DNA of 6,291 nucleotides, from the NCBI GenBank assembly GCA_022616655.1, contig JAKEEJ010000144.1:1-6291 (forward strand), in the 5' to 3' direction. Made by a program: the position numbers and the translations under genes. Source of the DNA: Nevskiales bacterium (GTDB lineage: Bacteria > Pseudomonadota > Gammaproteobacteria > Nevskiales > Nevskiaceae). Below the pieces are notes generated by a model. It was given only the letters and a program-made list of their open reading frames with translations. It was not told the DNA's origin and ran no database searches. Of the stretch, positions 1 through 6,277 are shown in pieces (the first letter of the stretch is position 1; the number at the start of each line of letters is the position of its first letter).

Positions 1-314
1 GCCTGGTGGGTGGAATCATTGGCGGCGTCATCGGCCATCAATTCGGCAAAGGCCATGGCCAGGATGCCGCCACCATCGCCGGTGCATTGATCGGAGCCAG
101 CCATGCGGGCCGGCATCACGGCCGGCACGTGGTTGAACGCACGGCATATGCAACCACGTGCCAGACGGTACACACGGTGCGTTACGAAGAGCGTATCGAA
201 GGGTACGATGTGACTTATACGTATCGCGGCCAGATCTACCATGCGCAGATGTCCTACGATCCCGGTCAACGGGTCCGGATACGGGTCGAGGTCACGCCCC
301 ATGTGGTTCTCTGA
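1..314 (+). CDS. Glycine-zipper 2TM-domain envelope protein, 3' part only
   Basis: This is the C-terminal part of a gene that begins before the window. The reading frame is open from base 3, and the first GTG (base 6) falls inside the glycine-rich segment, so I do not take it as the true start. The visible protein begins with a glycine zipper (VGGIIGGVIGHQFGKG, then a second GALIGASHAG segment), the pattern of the 2TM glycine-zipper family related to SlyB and Rick_17kDa proteins. A basic His/Arg stretch and a C-terminal domain follow, containing a Cys, a GYDVTYTYRGQ motif and a YDPGQRVRIRVEV ending, which is typical of proteobacterial members. The family is usually exported to the periplasm or outer membrane; the signal sequence would lie outside the window. 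The exact role is not known. It ends in TGA 55 bp before the next gene on the same strand, and no clear terminator lies between them. Confidence 0.8.
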   Translation, partial: LVGGIIGGVIGHQFGKGHGQDAATIAGALIGASHAGRHHGRHVVERTAYATTCQTVHTVRYEERIEGYDVTYTYRGQIYHAQMSYDPGQRVRIRVEVTPHVVL

Positions 315-369
315 AAACAGCACTCCCGATTACCGTGCAGCGATTGTGAACAGGCCCTAGACTAATCCC

Positions 370-711
370 ATGAAATGGCCGGCTCTTCTGATTTGTGTGG
401 TAACGCTGGCGGGCGTGCTCGGACAGCCCGTCAGTGCCCGCGATCGTGAGCGTCCGCGTGACCGGATTCCCGACGACCGGCCGAGACGTGAACAGCGGGA
501 GTTGCAACCACAGGGGGAGACACAACAACGTGAAACGCGCGAACCGACCCCGCGTGACCCGCCGCGCACGTCTCCGGAAACGGCGGCACGCCAGGCTCAG
601 CAACAGAACGGCGGCGGACGTGTCCTGTCCGTAGACCGCGGTGAAAACGGCTATCGCGTCAAACTGCTCAAAGACGGCGAAGTACGTTCCTATCTGATTG
701 CCGATGAATAG
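370..711 (+). CDS. Small secreted protein with PepSY-like C-terminus
   Basis: This 113-residue protein starts with a classic signal peptide: MKW, a hydrophobic core at about residues 4-18, and an AXA-like cleavage site (PVSA, after residue 23). Residues 24-80 are low-complexity and very rich in Arg, Gln, Glu and Pro, so probably disordered. The last 33 residues (RVLSVDRGENGYRVKLLKDG, then VRSYLIADE) read like the beta-rich core of a PepSY-type domain, although only one short copy is present. Such small periplasmic proteins are often encoded directly upstream of PhoP/OmpR-type two-component pairs, and here a response regulator follows. A role modulating the sensor is an inference. No strong Shine-Dalgarno sequence is visible before the ATG. 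The stop codon TAG is made from the first three bases of the inverted-repeat element that follows, so the present C-terminus may be set by that element. Confidence 0.75.
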   Translation: MKWPALLICVVTLAGVLGQPVSARDRERPRDRIPDDRPRREQRELQPQGETQQRETREPTPRDPPRTSPETAARQAQQQNGGGRVLSVDRGENGYRVKLLKDGEVRSYLIADE

Positions 712-847
712 GGCCTGTACACCATTACCGCACGGCGACGCCCGGCCCCTTCGGGTTGCGCTCCAAACCGTACCCCGCGTTGTTGCTCCTCGTCGCGCCT
801 GCCGGGGGCGGCAACGCCGTTCGTAAGGTAATGGGGTACAGACCCTA
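709..847. mobile_element. MITE- or REPIN-like inverted-repeat element
   Basis: The 21 bases at 709-729 and the reverse complement of the 21 bases at 827-847 agree at 19 of 21 positions. Both outer ends read TAGGG and both inner ends read CCATTACC. The symmetry continues inward: ACGGCG (732-737) pairs with CGCCGT (815-820), and GCGACG (735-740) could alternatively pair with CGTCGC (791-796). The whole stretch can fold into a long imperfect hairpin. It has no coding capacity. A TA dinucleotide lies at each extreme, which could be a target duplication of the IS630/Tc1-mariner kind with a 135-bp element at 711-845. Alternatively the TA is part of the repeat. The right repeat contains a small GGGT-CTGT-ACCC hairpin, as in REP sequences, so a REPIN is the other reading; both bases that differ in the left repeat disrupt that hairpin. 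The element fills the complete gap between the upstream stop codon and the phoP-like start. Confidence 0.65.
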
Positions 848-1525
848 ATGCGCGTTCTCGTGATTGAAGACGACGCCGACCTGCGCGCGCAGGTGTCGCA
901 CTTTTTCAGCGACGAGGGGTTTGTGGTGGACGTTGCCCCGGACGGTGAACAGGGACTCTACATGGCAACGGAATACCCGCTGGATCTGGCGGTCGTGGAT
1001 CTGGGACTGCCCAAGACGTCGGGCATTGACATCATCCGCCAGGCGCGCAAGCGTGGCTGCGCCTACCCGATTCTTATCCTGACGGCCCGCGACGGCTGGG
1101 AAAACAAGGTTACGGGACTGGAAGCGGGGGCCGATGATTACCTGGTCAAGCCCTTCCACAAGGAAGAGTTGCTGGCACGTGCACGGGCGTTGCTGCGCCG
1201 TTCCGGCGGCTGGACTCAATCAAAACTCGAATCCGGCCCCGTCGAACTGGACACCGCCGCCAAAACCGTGAAACTCCAGGGCGAGCCGGTGGAACTGACG
1301 GCTTACGAATACCGCCTGCTGGAATATCTGCTCCTGCACGCCGGCAAGGTCGTGTCCAAAAGCACCCTCGTCGAACACCTCTACGCTGAAGACCTTGAGC
1401 GCGACAGCAACGTGATTGAAGTGTTCATCCGGCGCCTGCGCATCAAACTGGATCCGGAGGACAAACTGCGGCCCATCGAGACTCTGCGTGGACAGGGTTA
1501 CCGCTGGATCCTGCCCAGAAAATAG
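848..1525 (+). CDS. phoP: PhoP-like OmpR-family response regulator
   Basis: This 225-residue protein has the full OmpR/PhoB architecture. The receiver domain (about residues 1-115) shows the acidic pocket E7-D8-D9, the phosphoacceptor D51 in VVDLGLP, T79 in ILTAR and K101 in KPF. The winged helix DNA-binding domain (about 125-222) contains ELTAYEYRLLEYLL, the recognition-helix region SNVIEVFIRRLR and the closing TLRGQGYRW hairpin. The opening MRVLVIEDD and LTARDGWENKV are close to enterobacterial PhoP, so the subfamily assignment is good; QseB/PmrA-type regulators are the alternative. It is expected to bind DNA as a dimer when phosphorylated by the kinase encoded 37 bp downstream. The start fits the family exactly. 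Its leader is unusual: the inverted-repeat element ends at the base before the ATG and no good Shine-Dalgarno is visible, only GGGG at 833-836, about 11 bases upstream. Confidence 0.9.
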   Translation: MRVLVIEDDADLRAQVSHFFSDEGFVVDVAPDGEQGLYMATEYPLDLAVVDLGLPKTSGIDIIRQARKRGCAYPILILTARDGWENKVTGLEAGADDYLVKPFHKEELLARARALLRRSGGWTQSKLESGPVELDTAAKTVKLQGEPVELTAYEYRLLEYLLLHAGKVVSKSTLVEHLYAEDLERDSNVIEVFIRRLRIKLDPEDKLRPIETLRGQGYRWILPRK

Positions 1526-1562
1526 CCGTCCATCGACGCTTTATCTTTATCCGGCTCAACCC

Positions 1563-2945
1563 ATGAGAGGCCCGCAAACCGACTCCAGAAAATGGCCACT
1601 GCGGCTGTCCCTCCGTACGCGCCTGCTGCTGGCCGCTTCGGTCACACTGCTGGTGTTTATCGCCCTGTGCGGTGCCGGACTGGAAAATGCCTTTCGCGAC
1701 AGCGCGCTGACCGCCCAGCAGGAGCGGATGCAGGGTCTGATTTATGCCCTGTTGGGCGCCGCGGAACAGGACGACCGGCCGCACCTGACACTCAGCAACG
1801 ACCAGCTTCCGGAGCCACGTTTACGCCAGCCCCAGTCGGGACTGGAAGCGGCCGTGCTGGACGAAAGCGGCGCCACACTGTGGCAATCGCCCAGCGCCGG
1901 TCATGATCTGCCGGTGGTCATCGGCCCCGAGGTCGGCCACTGGAAATTTGAACGGCTGGGCGATGCCAACCGCTTCGTGCTGTCCTTTGGCCTGCGCTGG
2001 ATCAGTGACAACAAAACTCCGCACCGCTACACGGTGCTCGTATTGGAAACACCGGACGCTTATGAAGCCAGGCTCACCGTCTTCCGTCGCACGTTATGGC
2101 TCTGGCTGCTGGCGGCTGCCGCCGCATTACTGGTGGTATTGGCCCTGATGCAGGATTTGGGACTGTCGCCCCTGCGCCGTCTGGTGGCCGAACTGCGCGG
2201 CATCGAAACCGGCAGGCAATCGCACATCGGCTCGCTCTACCCCCGGGAATTGAGACCGCTCACCGGCGCGCTCAATGCGCTGCTGCGCAGCGAGCGCAGC
2301 CATCAACAGCGTTACAGCAATGCGCTGGGCGACCTCGCCCACAGTCTCAAGACACCCCTGGCGGTACTGCGCGGTCTGGACAGCGCGCCGCTGTCCGAAG
2401 ACCTGCGCCGTCAGTTGCAGGAGCAGACCGGCCGCATGCAGCAGATTGTGGACCATCAGTTGGCCCGGGCCGCCACCGCCGGACCACGCCCCCTGGGTCC
2501 GCTTGTTTTGCTACGACCCGCCGCTGAAAAAGTAATGACGGCGCTCAAGAAAGTCCATGCTGACAGGGGGCTGCAATTTGAACTGAGAATCCCCGCCGAA
2601 CTGCAGACGCGGGCCGCTGTCGGCGATCTCTACGAACTGCTGGGCAACCCGCTCGACAATGCCGCCAAATGGGCCCACAGCCGCGTCCGGCTGAGGGCCC
2701 ATCAGAACTCCACAACGCTCATTCTGGAGTTTGAAGACGACGGTCCCGGATTTCCGGAACGCGCGGAACAATTATTGGGCCGGGGAGTACGGGCAGACAG
2801 CCGGACGCCGGGCCAGGGGCTGGGTCTGGCCGCCGTTGCAGAAATCGTGCGGGCGTATGAAGGCACTCTCGAACTGGACCGCTCTTCCGAATTGAATGGC
2901 GCGCGGATCGTCCTCAAGATCCCCCATCAGGCGGTAACGCGATGA
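1563..2945 (+). CDS. phoQ: PhoQ-like sensor histidine kinase
   Basis: This is a 460-residue membrane sensor kinase. I chose the ATG at 1563, 37 bp after the regulator gene, because the frame upstream only overlaps that gene and carries no conserved sequence. TM1 spans about residues 21-40, a periplasmic sensor about 41-176, and TM2 about 178-195, followed by a HAMP-like linker (about 196-250). The H-box [15 protein letters not shown] with phosphoacceptor H260 is very close to the PhoQ signature. The ATP-binding domain shows an N-box [11 protein letters not shown] (N362, D365, N366), G1 DDGPGF (392-397) and G2 GQGLGLA (417-423). The pair is therefore PhoPQ-like, and phosphotransfer to the adjacent regulator is expected. 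Unlike E. coli PhoQ, I see no run of acidic residues before TM2, so the Mg2+-sensing surface may differ. The 3' end overlaps the convergent orn gene by 32 bp. No obvious Shine-Dalgarno precedes the start. Confidence 0.85.
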   Translation: MRGPQTDSRKWPLRLSLRTRLLLAASVTLLVFIALCGAGLENAFRDSALTAQQERMQGLIYALLGAAEQDDRPHLTLSNDQLPEPRLRQPQSGLEAAVLDESGATLWQSPSAGHDLPVVIGPEVGHWKFERLGDANRFVLSFGLRWISDNKTPHRYTVLVLETPDAYEARLTVFRRTLWLWLLAAAAALLVVLALMQDLGLSPLRRLVAELRGIETGRQSHIGSLYPRELRPLTGALNALLRSERSHQQRYSNALGDLAHSLKTPLAVLRGLDSAPLSEDLRRQLQEQTGRMQQIVDHQLARAATAGPRPLGPLVLLRPAAEKVMTALKKVHADRGLQFELRIPAELQTRAAVGDLYELLGNPLDNAAKWAHSRVRLRAHQNSTTLILEFEDDGPGFPERAEQLLGRGVRADSRTPGQGLGLAAVAEIVRAYEGTLELDRSSELNGARIVLKIPHQAVTR

Positions 2946-3477
2946 AGTGCTGCCGGTAATAACGCAGCTCGGCGATGGAATCGTGGATGTCCGCCAGCGC
3001 CAGATGAGTGGACTCCTTGGTGAACCCCTTGGCCAGATCCGGCGCCCAGCGCAGACACAACTCCTTGAGTGTGCTGACGTCCAGATTGCGATAGTGAAAG
3101 TACTTTTCCAATGCCGGCATCCAGCGAGCGAGGAAGCGCCGGTCCTGGCAGATGGAGTTGCCACACATGGGCGACTTTCCCGCGGGCACCCATTGAGCGA
3201 GAAAAGCCAACGTCTGCTGTTCCGCTTCGCTTTCTGAGAACCGGCTGTCTTTGACTCGCTGCGTCAGCCCCGAGCGACCGTGCTGACGGGTGTTCCATTC
3301 GTCCATGGAGGCCAGTTCGGTATCGGATTGGTGAATGGCCAGTACTGGGCCCGCTGCAAGAATTTCGAGCGTCGCATCGGTTACGACGGTCGCCATCTCG
3401 ATGATGCGGTGCCGTTCCGGAATCAGCCCGGTCATTTCCAGGTCAATCCAGATCAGATTCGAGGCGCTGGGGTGCAT
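2914..3477 (-). CDS. orn: Oligoribonuclease (Orn)
   Basis: This 187-residue protein is a 3'-to-5' exoribonuclease of the DEDDh family. It degrades the shortest RNA products, dinucleotides including pGpG, in the cytoplasm. All catalytic residues are visible: D12 and E14 in [13 protein letters not shown]112 in [12 protein letters not shown], and H158 and D163 in [14 protein letters not shown]. The family-specific block [12 protein letters not shown], with Y129, is also present. The length is close to the 181 residues of the E. coli protein. The start at 3477 puts the first beta strand at residue 7, as expected. No purine-rich ribosome site stands out upstream of the ATG. The gene is divergent from phhB, and its last 32 bp overlap the end of the PhoQ-like kinase gene on the opposite strand. 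Orn normally acts as a homodimer and is essential in several gammaproteobacteria. Confidence 0.96.
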   Translation of the reverse strand: MHPSASNLIWIDLEMTGLIPERHRIIEMATVVTDATLEILAAGPVLAIHQSDTELASMDEWNTRQHGRSGLTQRVKDSRFSESEAEQQTLAFLAQWVPAGKSPMCGNSICQDRRFLARWMPALEKYFHYRNLDVSTLKELCLRWAPDLAKGFTKESTHLALADIHDSIAELRYYRQHFIALPPDGGS

Positions 3478-3510
3478 GCGGCTAGCCTAGCAGGCCGGCA
3501 CGTGAAGAGC

Positions 3511-3539
3511 ATCGGACCCGGACTTGAACCGGGGCTCAA
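3511..3539 (-). promoter_or_regulatory. Weak candidate promoter for orn
   Basis: On the - strand TTGAGC (3539-3534) is followed after 17 bases by TCCGAT (3516-3511), which matches the -10 consensus at only three positions. Its -35 element lies in the same imperfect palindrome (3523-3540) that supplies the -35 element of the opposite phhB promoter candidate. It is listed mainly because of this symmetry; the true orn promoter could be elsewhere in 3478-3583. Confidence 0.2.
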
Positions 3540-3552
3540 GGGTCAGGACAAT
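3524..3552 (+). promoter_or_regulatory. Candidate sigma-70 promoter for phhB
   Basis: TTGAAC (3524-3529) and GACAAT (3547-3552) are separated by 17 bases. Each hexamer matches the sigma-70 consensus at four of six positions. Initiation around 3559 would leave a leader of about 25 bases containing CGAGAG as a weak ribosome site before the ATG at 3584. This is motif matching only, but it lies in the right place in a short divergent intergenic region. Confidence 0.35.
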
Positions 3553-3583
3553 GCCCCATGAATAGCCGGAACGAGAGTGCTCC

Positions 3584-3925
3584 ATGACCGAACTCGCCCA
3601 GAAACGCTGTGTCCCCTGCGAAGGAGGCGTCAAAGCTCTGGACCGCGCCGCCACCGGAAACCTGCTGAAGCAGCTGGGTCCGCAGTGGAAACTGTCCGCC
3701 GACAACAAACAGATTCAGGGCGGCTTTGAATTCAAAGACTATTACCACACCACTGCTTTTGTAAACGCGGTGGCCTGGATCGCGCACAGCGAAGACCATC
3801 ACCCGGACATGGCCTTCGGCTACAAAACGGCCAGTGTCACGTACTGGACGCACGCCATTGGCGGCCTGTCGGAAAACGACTTCATCTGCGCGGCAAAAGT
3901 GGATCTATTGCTGAAAGATAATTAG
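3584..3925 (+). CDS. phhB: Pterin-4a-carbinolamine dehydratase (PhhB/PCD)
   Basis: This 113-residue protein belongs to the PCD/DCoH family. The enzyme dehydrates 4a-hydroxytetrahydrobiopterin so that the pterin cofactor of phenylalanine hydroxylase can be recycled; members in bacteria without that hydroxylase have been linked to molybdopterin metabolism. The N-terminus has the common bacterial CVPCEGG motif (residues 9-15). The active site is intact: HSEDHHP with H72 and H73, a following Y80, and H90 in YWTHAIGGLSENDF, with conserved D99. The length is normal for the family. The weak ribosome site CGAGAG lies about six bases before the ATG. The gene is divergent from orn and convergent with recR, and no phenylalanine hydroxylase gene is in the window, so which pterin pathway it serves cannot be decided here. 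Confidence 0.93.
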   Translation: MTELAQKRCVPCEGGVKALDRAATGNLLKQLGPQWKLSADNKQIQGGFEFKDYYHTTAFVNAVAWIAHSEDHHPDMAFGYKTASVTYWTHAIGGLSENDFICAAKVDLLLKDN

Positions 3926-3944
3926 AAGAGTCTCGCGCGGAGAG

Positions 3945-3960
3945 CACAAAGGTCACAAAG
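3945..3960 (+). repeat. Two 7-bp direct repeats with 9-bp period
   Basis: CACAAAG occurs at 3945-3951 and again at 3954-3960. It resembles the short CGCAAAG-type tandem motifs seen in intergenic DNA of many proteobacteria, but two copies are little evidence. The rest of the stretch 3926-4024 holds GC-rich short palindromes around 3980-3994 and no gene that I can recognise. Confidence 0.3.
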
Positions 3961-4024
3961 TTCATAACGGGCTCTTAAACCGGCCGCCGGCCGCTGAGCC
4001 GCTGCGCGACCGCCCCTCACTCTA

Positions 4025-4051
4025 CTCTCTCCCCGCATAGCGGGGAGAGAG
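4025..4051. repeat. Perfect 12-bp palindrome, dispersed-repeat type
   Basis: CTCTCTCCCCGC (4025-4036) and its exact reverse complement (4040-4051) enclose the three-base loop ATA. It is preceded by CCCCTCACTCTA. The arrangement of a CCCTCAC leader, a CTCTCCCC arm and a GGGGAGAG arm is a familiar dispersed intergenic repeat of proteobacteria. It lies between the convergent phhB and recR genes and could stop or stabilise transcripts from both sides, but neither strand has a T-tract after the stem, so it is not a standard intrinsic terminator. Confidence 0.7.
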
Positions 4052-4058
4052 GATTTCG

Positions 4059-4073
4059 TGCGCCTTCGGCGCA
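4059..4073. repeat. Short hairpin next to the recR stop
   Basis: TGCGCC and GGCGCA surround the loop TTC, giving a GC-rich stem of six pairs, 13 bases beyond the recR stop codon. With the 12-bp palindrome next to it, it makes the phhB-recR gap strongly structured. There is no T-run, so a terminator function is uncertain; RNA 3'-end protection is equally possible. Confidence 0.4.
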
Positions 4074-4086
4074 TCCATTGGCTTGC

Positions 4087-4686
4087 TCACACGGGCTGGC
4101 GCCCGGTGAGCGCATGAGTCAGCGTCCCGCCGTCCACGTACTCCAGTTCGCCGCCCATGGGTACGCCATGCGCAATCCGGGTCACTTTGATGCCGCGGCT
4201 CCGTGCAAGTTCGGCCAGGTAATAGGCCGTTGCCTCCCCCTCCACGGTGGGGTTGGTCGCAATGATGAGTTCTTTGACACTGCCGCCGTCCAACTGGCGG
4301 GTCAGAACATCAAGCCCCAGCTCCTCGGGGCCCAGGCCGTCAAGCGGTGACAGGCGACCCATCAGTACAAAGTAGCGGCCACGGTACGACGTGTGGTACT
4401 CAATGGCCATCAGATCGGCCGGACCTTCCACGACGCAGACCTGCCCCGTTGCGGTACGTGAGCCGGTGCAATAACGGCAACCCTCTTCTTCGCAGAACAT
4501 GCGGCAGGTGGCGCAGCGTGTGACGCCGGTCCGCGCGTCCTCCAGAGCCGCGCGCAAAAATTCCATGCCTTCACGGTCCCGCTCCAGAAGATGGAAGGCC
4601 ATGCGCTGCGCGGATTTGGGGCCTACTCCCGGCAGGCGGCGCAGCGCCTCAATCAATCGGGCGAGGCGCGCTGAATAAACCGTCAT
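4087..4686 (-). CDS. recR: Recombination mediator RecR
   Basis: This 199-residue protein acts with RecF and RecO to load RecA at single-stranded gaps. It starts with the helix-hairpin-helix region [17 protein letters not shown] (residues 18-34), followed by a four-cysteine zinc finger (C58, C61, C70, C73; an extra C65 lies inside). A Toprim domain follows, with VCVVEGPAD (E87), [15 protein letters not shown] and [12 protein letters not shown], then the C-terminal [15 protein letters not shown] block. I chose the ATG at 4686 because it gives the family length and the usual N-terminus; the frame stays open upstream to 4848 but only overlaps dnaX and encodes nothing conserved. It lies 31 bp after dnaX on the same strand and is probably co-transcribed with it. 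No good Shine-Dalgarno is seen, so coupling to dnaX translation is plausible. The usual neighbour ybaB is missing between them. Confidence 0.96.
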   Translation of the reverse strand: MTVYSARLARLIEALRRLPGVGPKSAQRMAFHLLERDREGMEFLRAALEDARTGVTRCATCRMFCEEEGCRYCTGSRTATGQVCVVEGPADLMAIEYHTSYRGRYFVLMGRLSPLDGLGPEELGLDVLTRQLDGGSVKELIIATNPTVEGEATAYYLAELARSRGIKVTRIAHGVPMGGELEYVDGGTLTHALTGRQPV

Positions 4687-4694
4687 TGGACTGG

Positions 4695-4729
4695 AAAAAA
4701 GTTCCGGAGAATGGTGATTATTTTCCGGA
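4695..4729 (-). terminator. Possible weak terminator/attenuator between dnaX and recR
   Basis: Reading the - strand, TCCGGA (4729-4724) and TCCGGA (4708-4703) can pair across a 15-base loop, followed by AC and six Ts (4700-4695). This has the form of a weak intrinsic terminator. The first arm lies in the last codons of dnaX and the loop contains the dnaX stop codon, so ribosomes finishing dnaX would mask it. It would sit just before the recR start at 4686. The stem is short, so only partial attenuation would be expected. Confidence 0.3.
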
Positions 4730-6277
4730 CCCATCATTGATAATCTGGACCGACCCGGCTCGGACCGTGGCCCCCAGTTTTTCCCTGAGTGCGCGGATGG
4801 CGGGATCGGCTTCAATCGCTGCTTCCGCGTGGCGCTGGCCCTCCGCATGGCGCCGCTCCTCCATTTGGGCCGGTGTCTGCCCGCCGTTGCTTATTTCGAT
4901 CGCCACGCGCAGCGGTTCCTGAAGCTGCCGCGCCAGCGCCTGTTCAATGGCCACACGGCGGTCTTCCTGGAGCAGGTGTTTCATGGGCGAAGCCAGACCC
5001 AGGCGCACCGTAGCATCGCGCTTTTCAAGCCATTCACAGTGGCGGGCCAGTTGTTTGGCAAAGCCGTCCAGACCCAGCGTGTTCACCCGTTCACACCAGT
5101 CCGTTTCCGGCGCGACCGCGGCGTGTGGCAGGGCACCGCCGGACTTGGAAGACGCGCTTGCGCCTGCCGGCGATACCGCCGGCAGACCGGCTGCTGTTCC
5201 AGGCTGGAACGCCAGCAGGCGCAACACGGTCATTTCAAAACCCAGCCGGGGATCCGGCACCCAGGGAAAATCCCTTCGGCCGTTGACGACGATCTGATAG
5301 TAGAGCTGCACGTCTTCCGCGGGCAGACCGTGTGCCAGTTCCTGCAGGGCGGGATCGTCGTCTTCCTCTGCCGTTTTGGGCAAAACCTGCAACACCGCAA
5401 TCCGCTGCAAAGCGGCCGCCAGGTCCGCCAGCAGCGCGAAATAATCGGGCACCTGCGTATCCAGTCTTTCCACGCCCTGCAGCGCGGCCGGGCCGTCTCC
5501 CGCGGCCACGGCACGCAGAATTTCAAACAGGGTCTGCCGGCCATGCGTGCCCAGCATTTCTTCGACCGGACCGCGTTTCAACTCCCGGCCGCCACAAAAG
5601 GCGATCGCCTGGTCCAGCAGCGACAGGCCGTCGCGCATGCTGCCGTCGGCATTGCGCGCCAGTTCCGCCACGGCCGCCGGTTCGGCGCTGAAGCCTTCCT
5701 GCTCCAGCACCGTCGTCAATCGTTCGCGGATCAGGGCAGCCGGCAGTCGCCGGAGATTGAACTGGAGACAGCGCGACAACACCGTCACGGGTAATCTTTG
5801 CGGGTCGGTGGTGGCGAGGATGAATTTCACACGCGGCGGCGGTTCTTCCAGGGTCTTCAACAAGGCATTGAAGGCGGACTTGGACAGCATGTGCACTTCG
5901 TCGATGAGATAGGTCTTGTAGCGTCCCTGCACGGGGGCATACTGGGCGTTGTCAATCACCTCGCGGACGTTGTCCACGCCGGTGTGCGACGCCGCATCAA
6001 TTTCCAGCAGGTCCACGAACCGACCCTCGTCAATCTGCTGACACACCGTGCACCGGCCGCAGGGACTGGCGCTGACGCCGGTTTCACAATTGAGTCCCTT
6101 GGCGATGAGGCGTGCCACGGTGGTTTTGCCCACTCCACGGGTGCCCGTCAGCAGAATGGCCGGGTGCAACTTGTCCGCGGCCAGCGCGTGGGACAGGGCC
6201 TGAACCACGTGCGACTGGCCCAGCACGTCTTCAAAACGGCGCGGGCGCCACTTGCGGGCAAGGGCGAGGTAACTCAT
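4718..6277 (-). CDS. dnaX: DNA polymerase III subunit tau (DnaX)
   Basis: This 519-residue protein is the clamp-loader ATPase of the replicative polymerase. The AAA+ domain shows Walker A GTRGVGKT (45-52, K51), a four-cysteine zinc module (C64, C73, C76, C79), Walker B LIDEVH (124-129), sensor 1 ATTDPQRLP, the arginine finger in LSRC (R169) and sensor 2 in [14 protein letters not shown] (R214). The collar domain follows to about residue 370. After a short Ala/Ser/Pro-rich linker (about 370-395) comes a tau-type C-terminal domain (about 397-519) that should contact the polymerase. The protein is shorter than E. coli tau (643 residues), mainly in the linker and DnaB-binding region. The start [12 protein letters not shown] is canonical and lies 14 bp from the window edge. 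I see no A-AAA-AAG slippery site on the coding strand; the longest A-run there is five. Confidence 0.96.
   Translation of the reverse strand: MSYLALARKWRPRRFEDVLGQSHVVQALSHALAADKLHPAILLTGTRGVGKTTVARLIAKGLNCETGVSASPCGRCTVCQQIDEGRFVDLLEIDAASHTGVDNVREVIDNAQYAPVQGRYKTYLIDEVHMLSKSAFNALLKTLEEPPPRVKFILATTDPQRLPVTVLSRCLQFNLRRLPAALIRERLTTVLEQEGFSAEPAAVAELARNADGSMRDGLSLLDQAIAFCGGRELKRGPVEEMLGTHGRQTLFEILRAVAAGDGPAALQGVERLDTQVPDYFALLADLAAALQRIAVLQVLPKTAEEDDDPALQELAHGLPAEDVQLYYQIVVNGRRDFPWVPDPRLGFEMTVLRLLAFQPGTAAGLPAVSPAGASASSKSGGALPHAAVAPETDWCERVNTLGLDGFAKQLARHCEWLEKRDATVRLGLASPMKHLLQEDRRVAIEQALARQLQEPLRVAIEISNGGQTPAQMEERRHAEGQRHAEAAIEADPAIRALREKLGATVRAGSVQIINDGSGK

Noticed and set aside
845..1219. A 124-codon open frame on the - strand inside the response regulator gene
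   Set aside because: It is antisense to a well-supported gene and shows no domain or start signal.
1416..1562. Extended N-terminus for the PhoQ-like kinase from an upstream ATG
   Set aside because: This part overlaps the response regulator gene in another frame, and the predicted residues resemble no kinase N-terminus; the ATG at 1563 directly precedes TM1.
3481..3491. 11-base palindrome GCTAG-C-CTAGC just upstream of orn
   Set aside because: It is short and has no recognised binding protein; at this length chance is likely.
3511..3533. A tRNA T-arm-like sequence on the - strand (CCCGG, loop TTCAAGT, CCGGG)
   Set aside because: The stem and loop sizes fit a T-arm, but no matching acceptor strand, D-arm or anticodon arm lies upstream, and no CCA follows. 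I treat it as a chance dyad or promoter structure.
4687..4848. Extended N-terminus for RecR
   Set aside because: It would overlap dnaX by more than 100 bp and adds residues absent from the family; the start at 4686 gives the normal 199 residues.
4829..5794. A 321-codon open frame on the + strand opposite dnaX
   Set aside because: It lies wholly inside dnaX on the other strand, has no recognisable motif or ribosome site, and has the composition expected from an antisense frame of a GC-rich gene.
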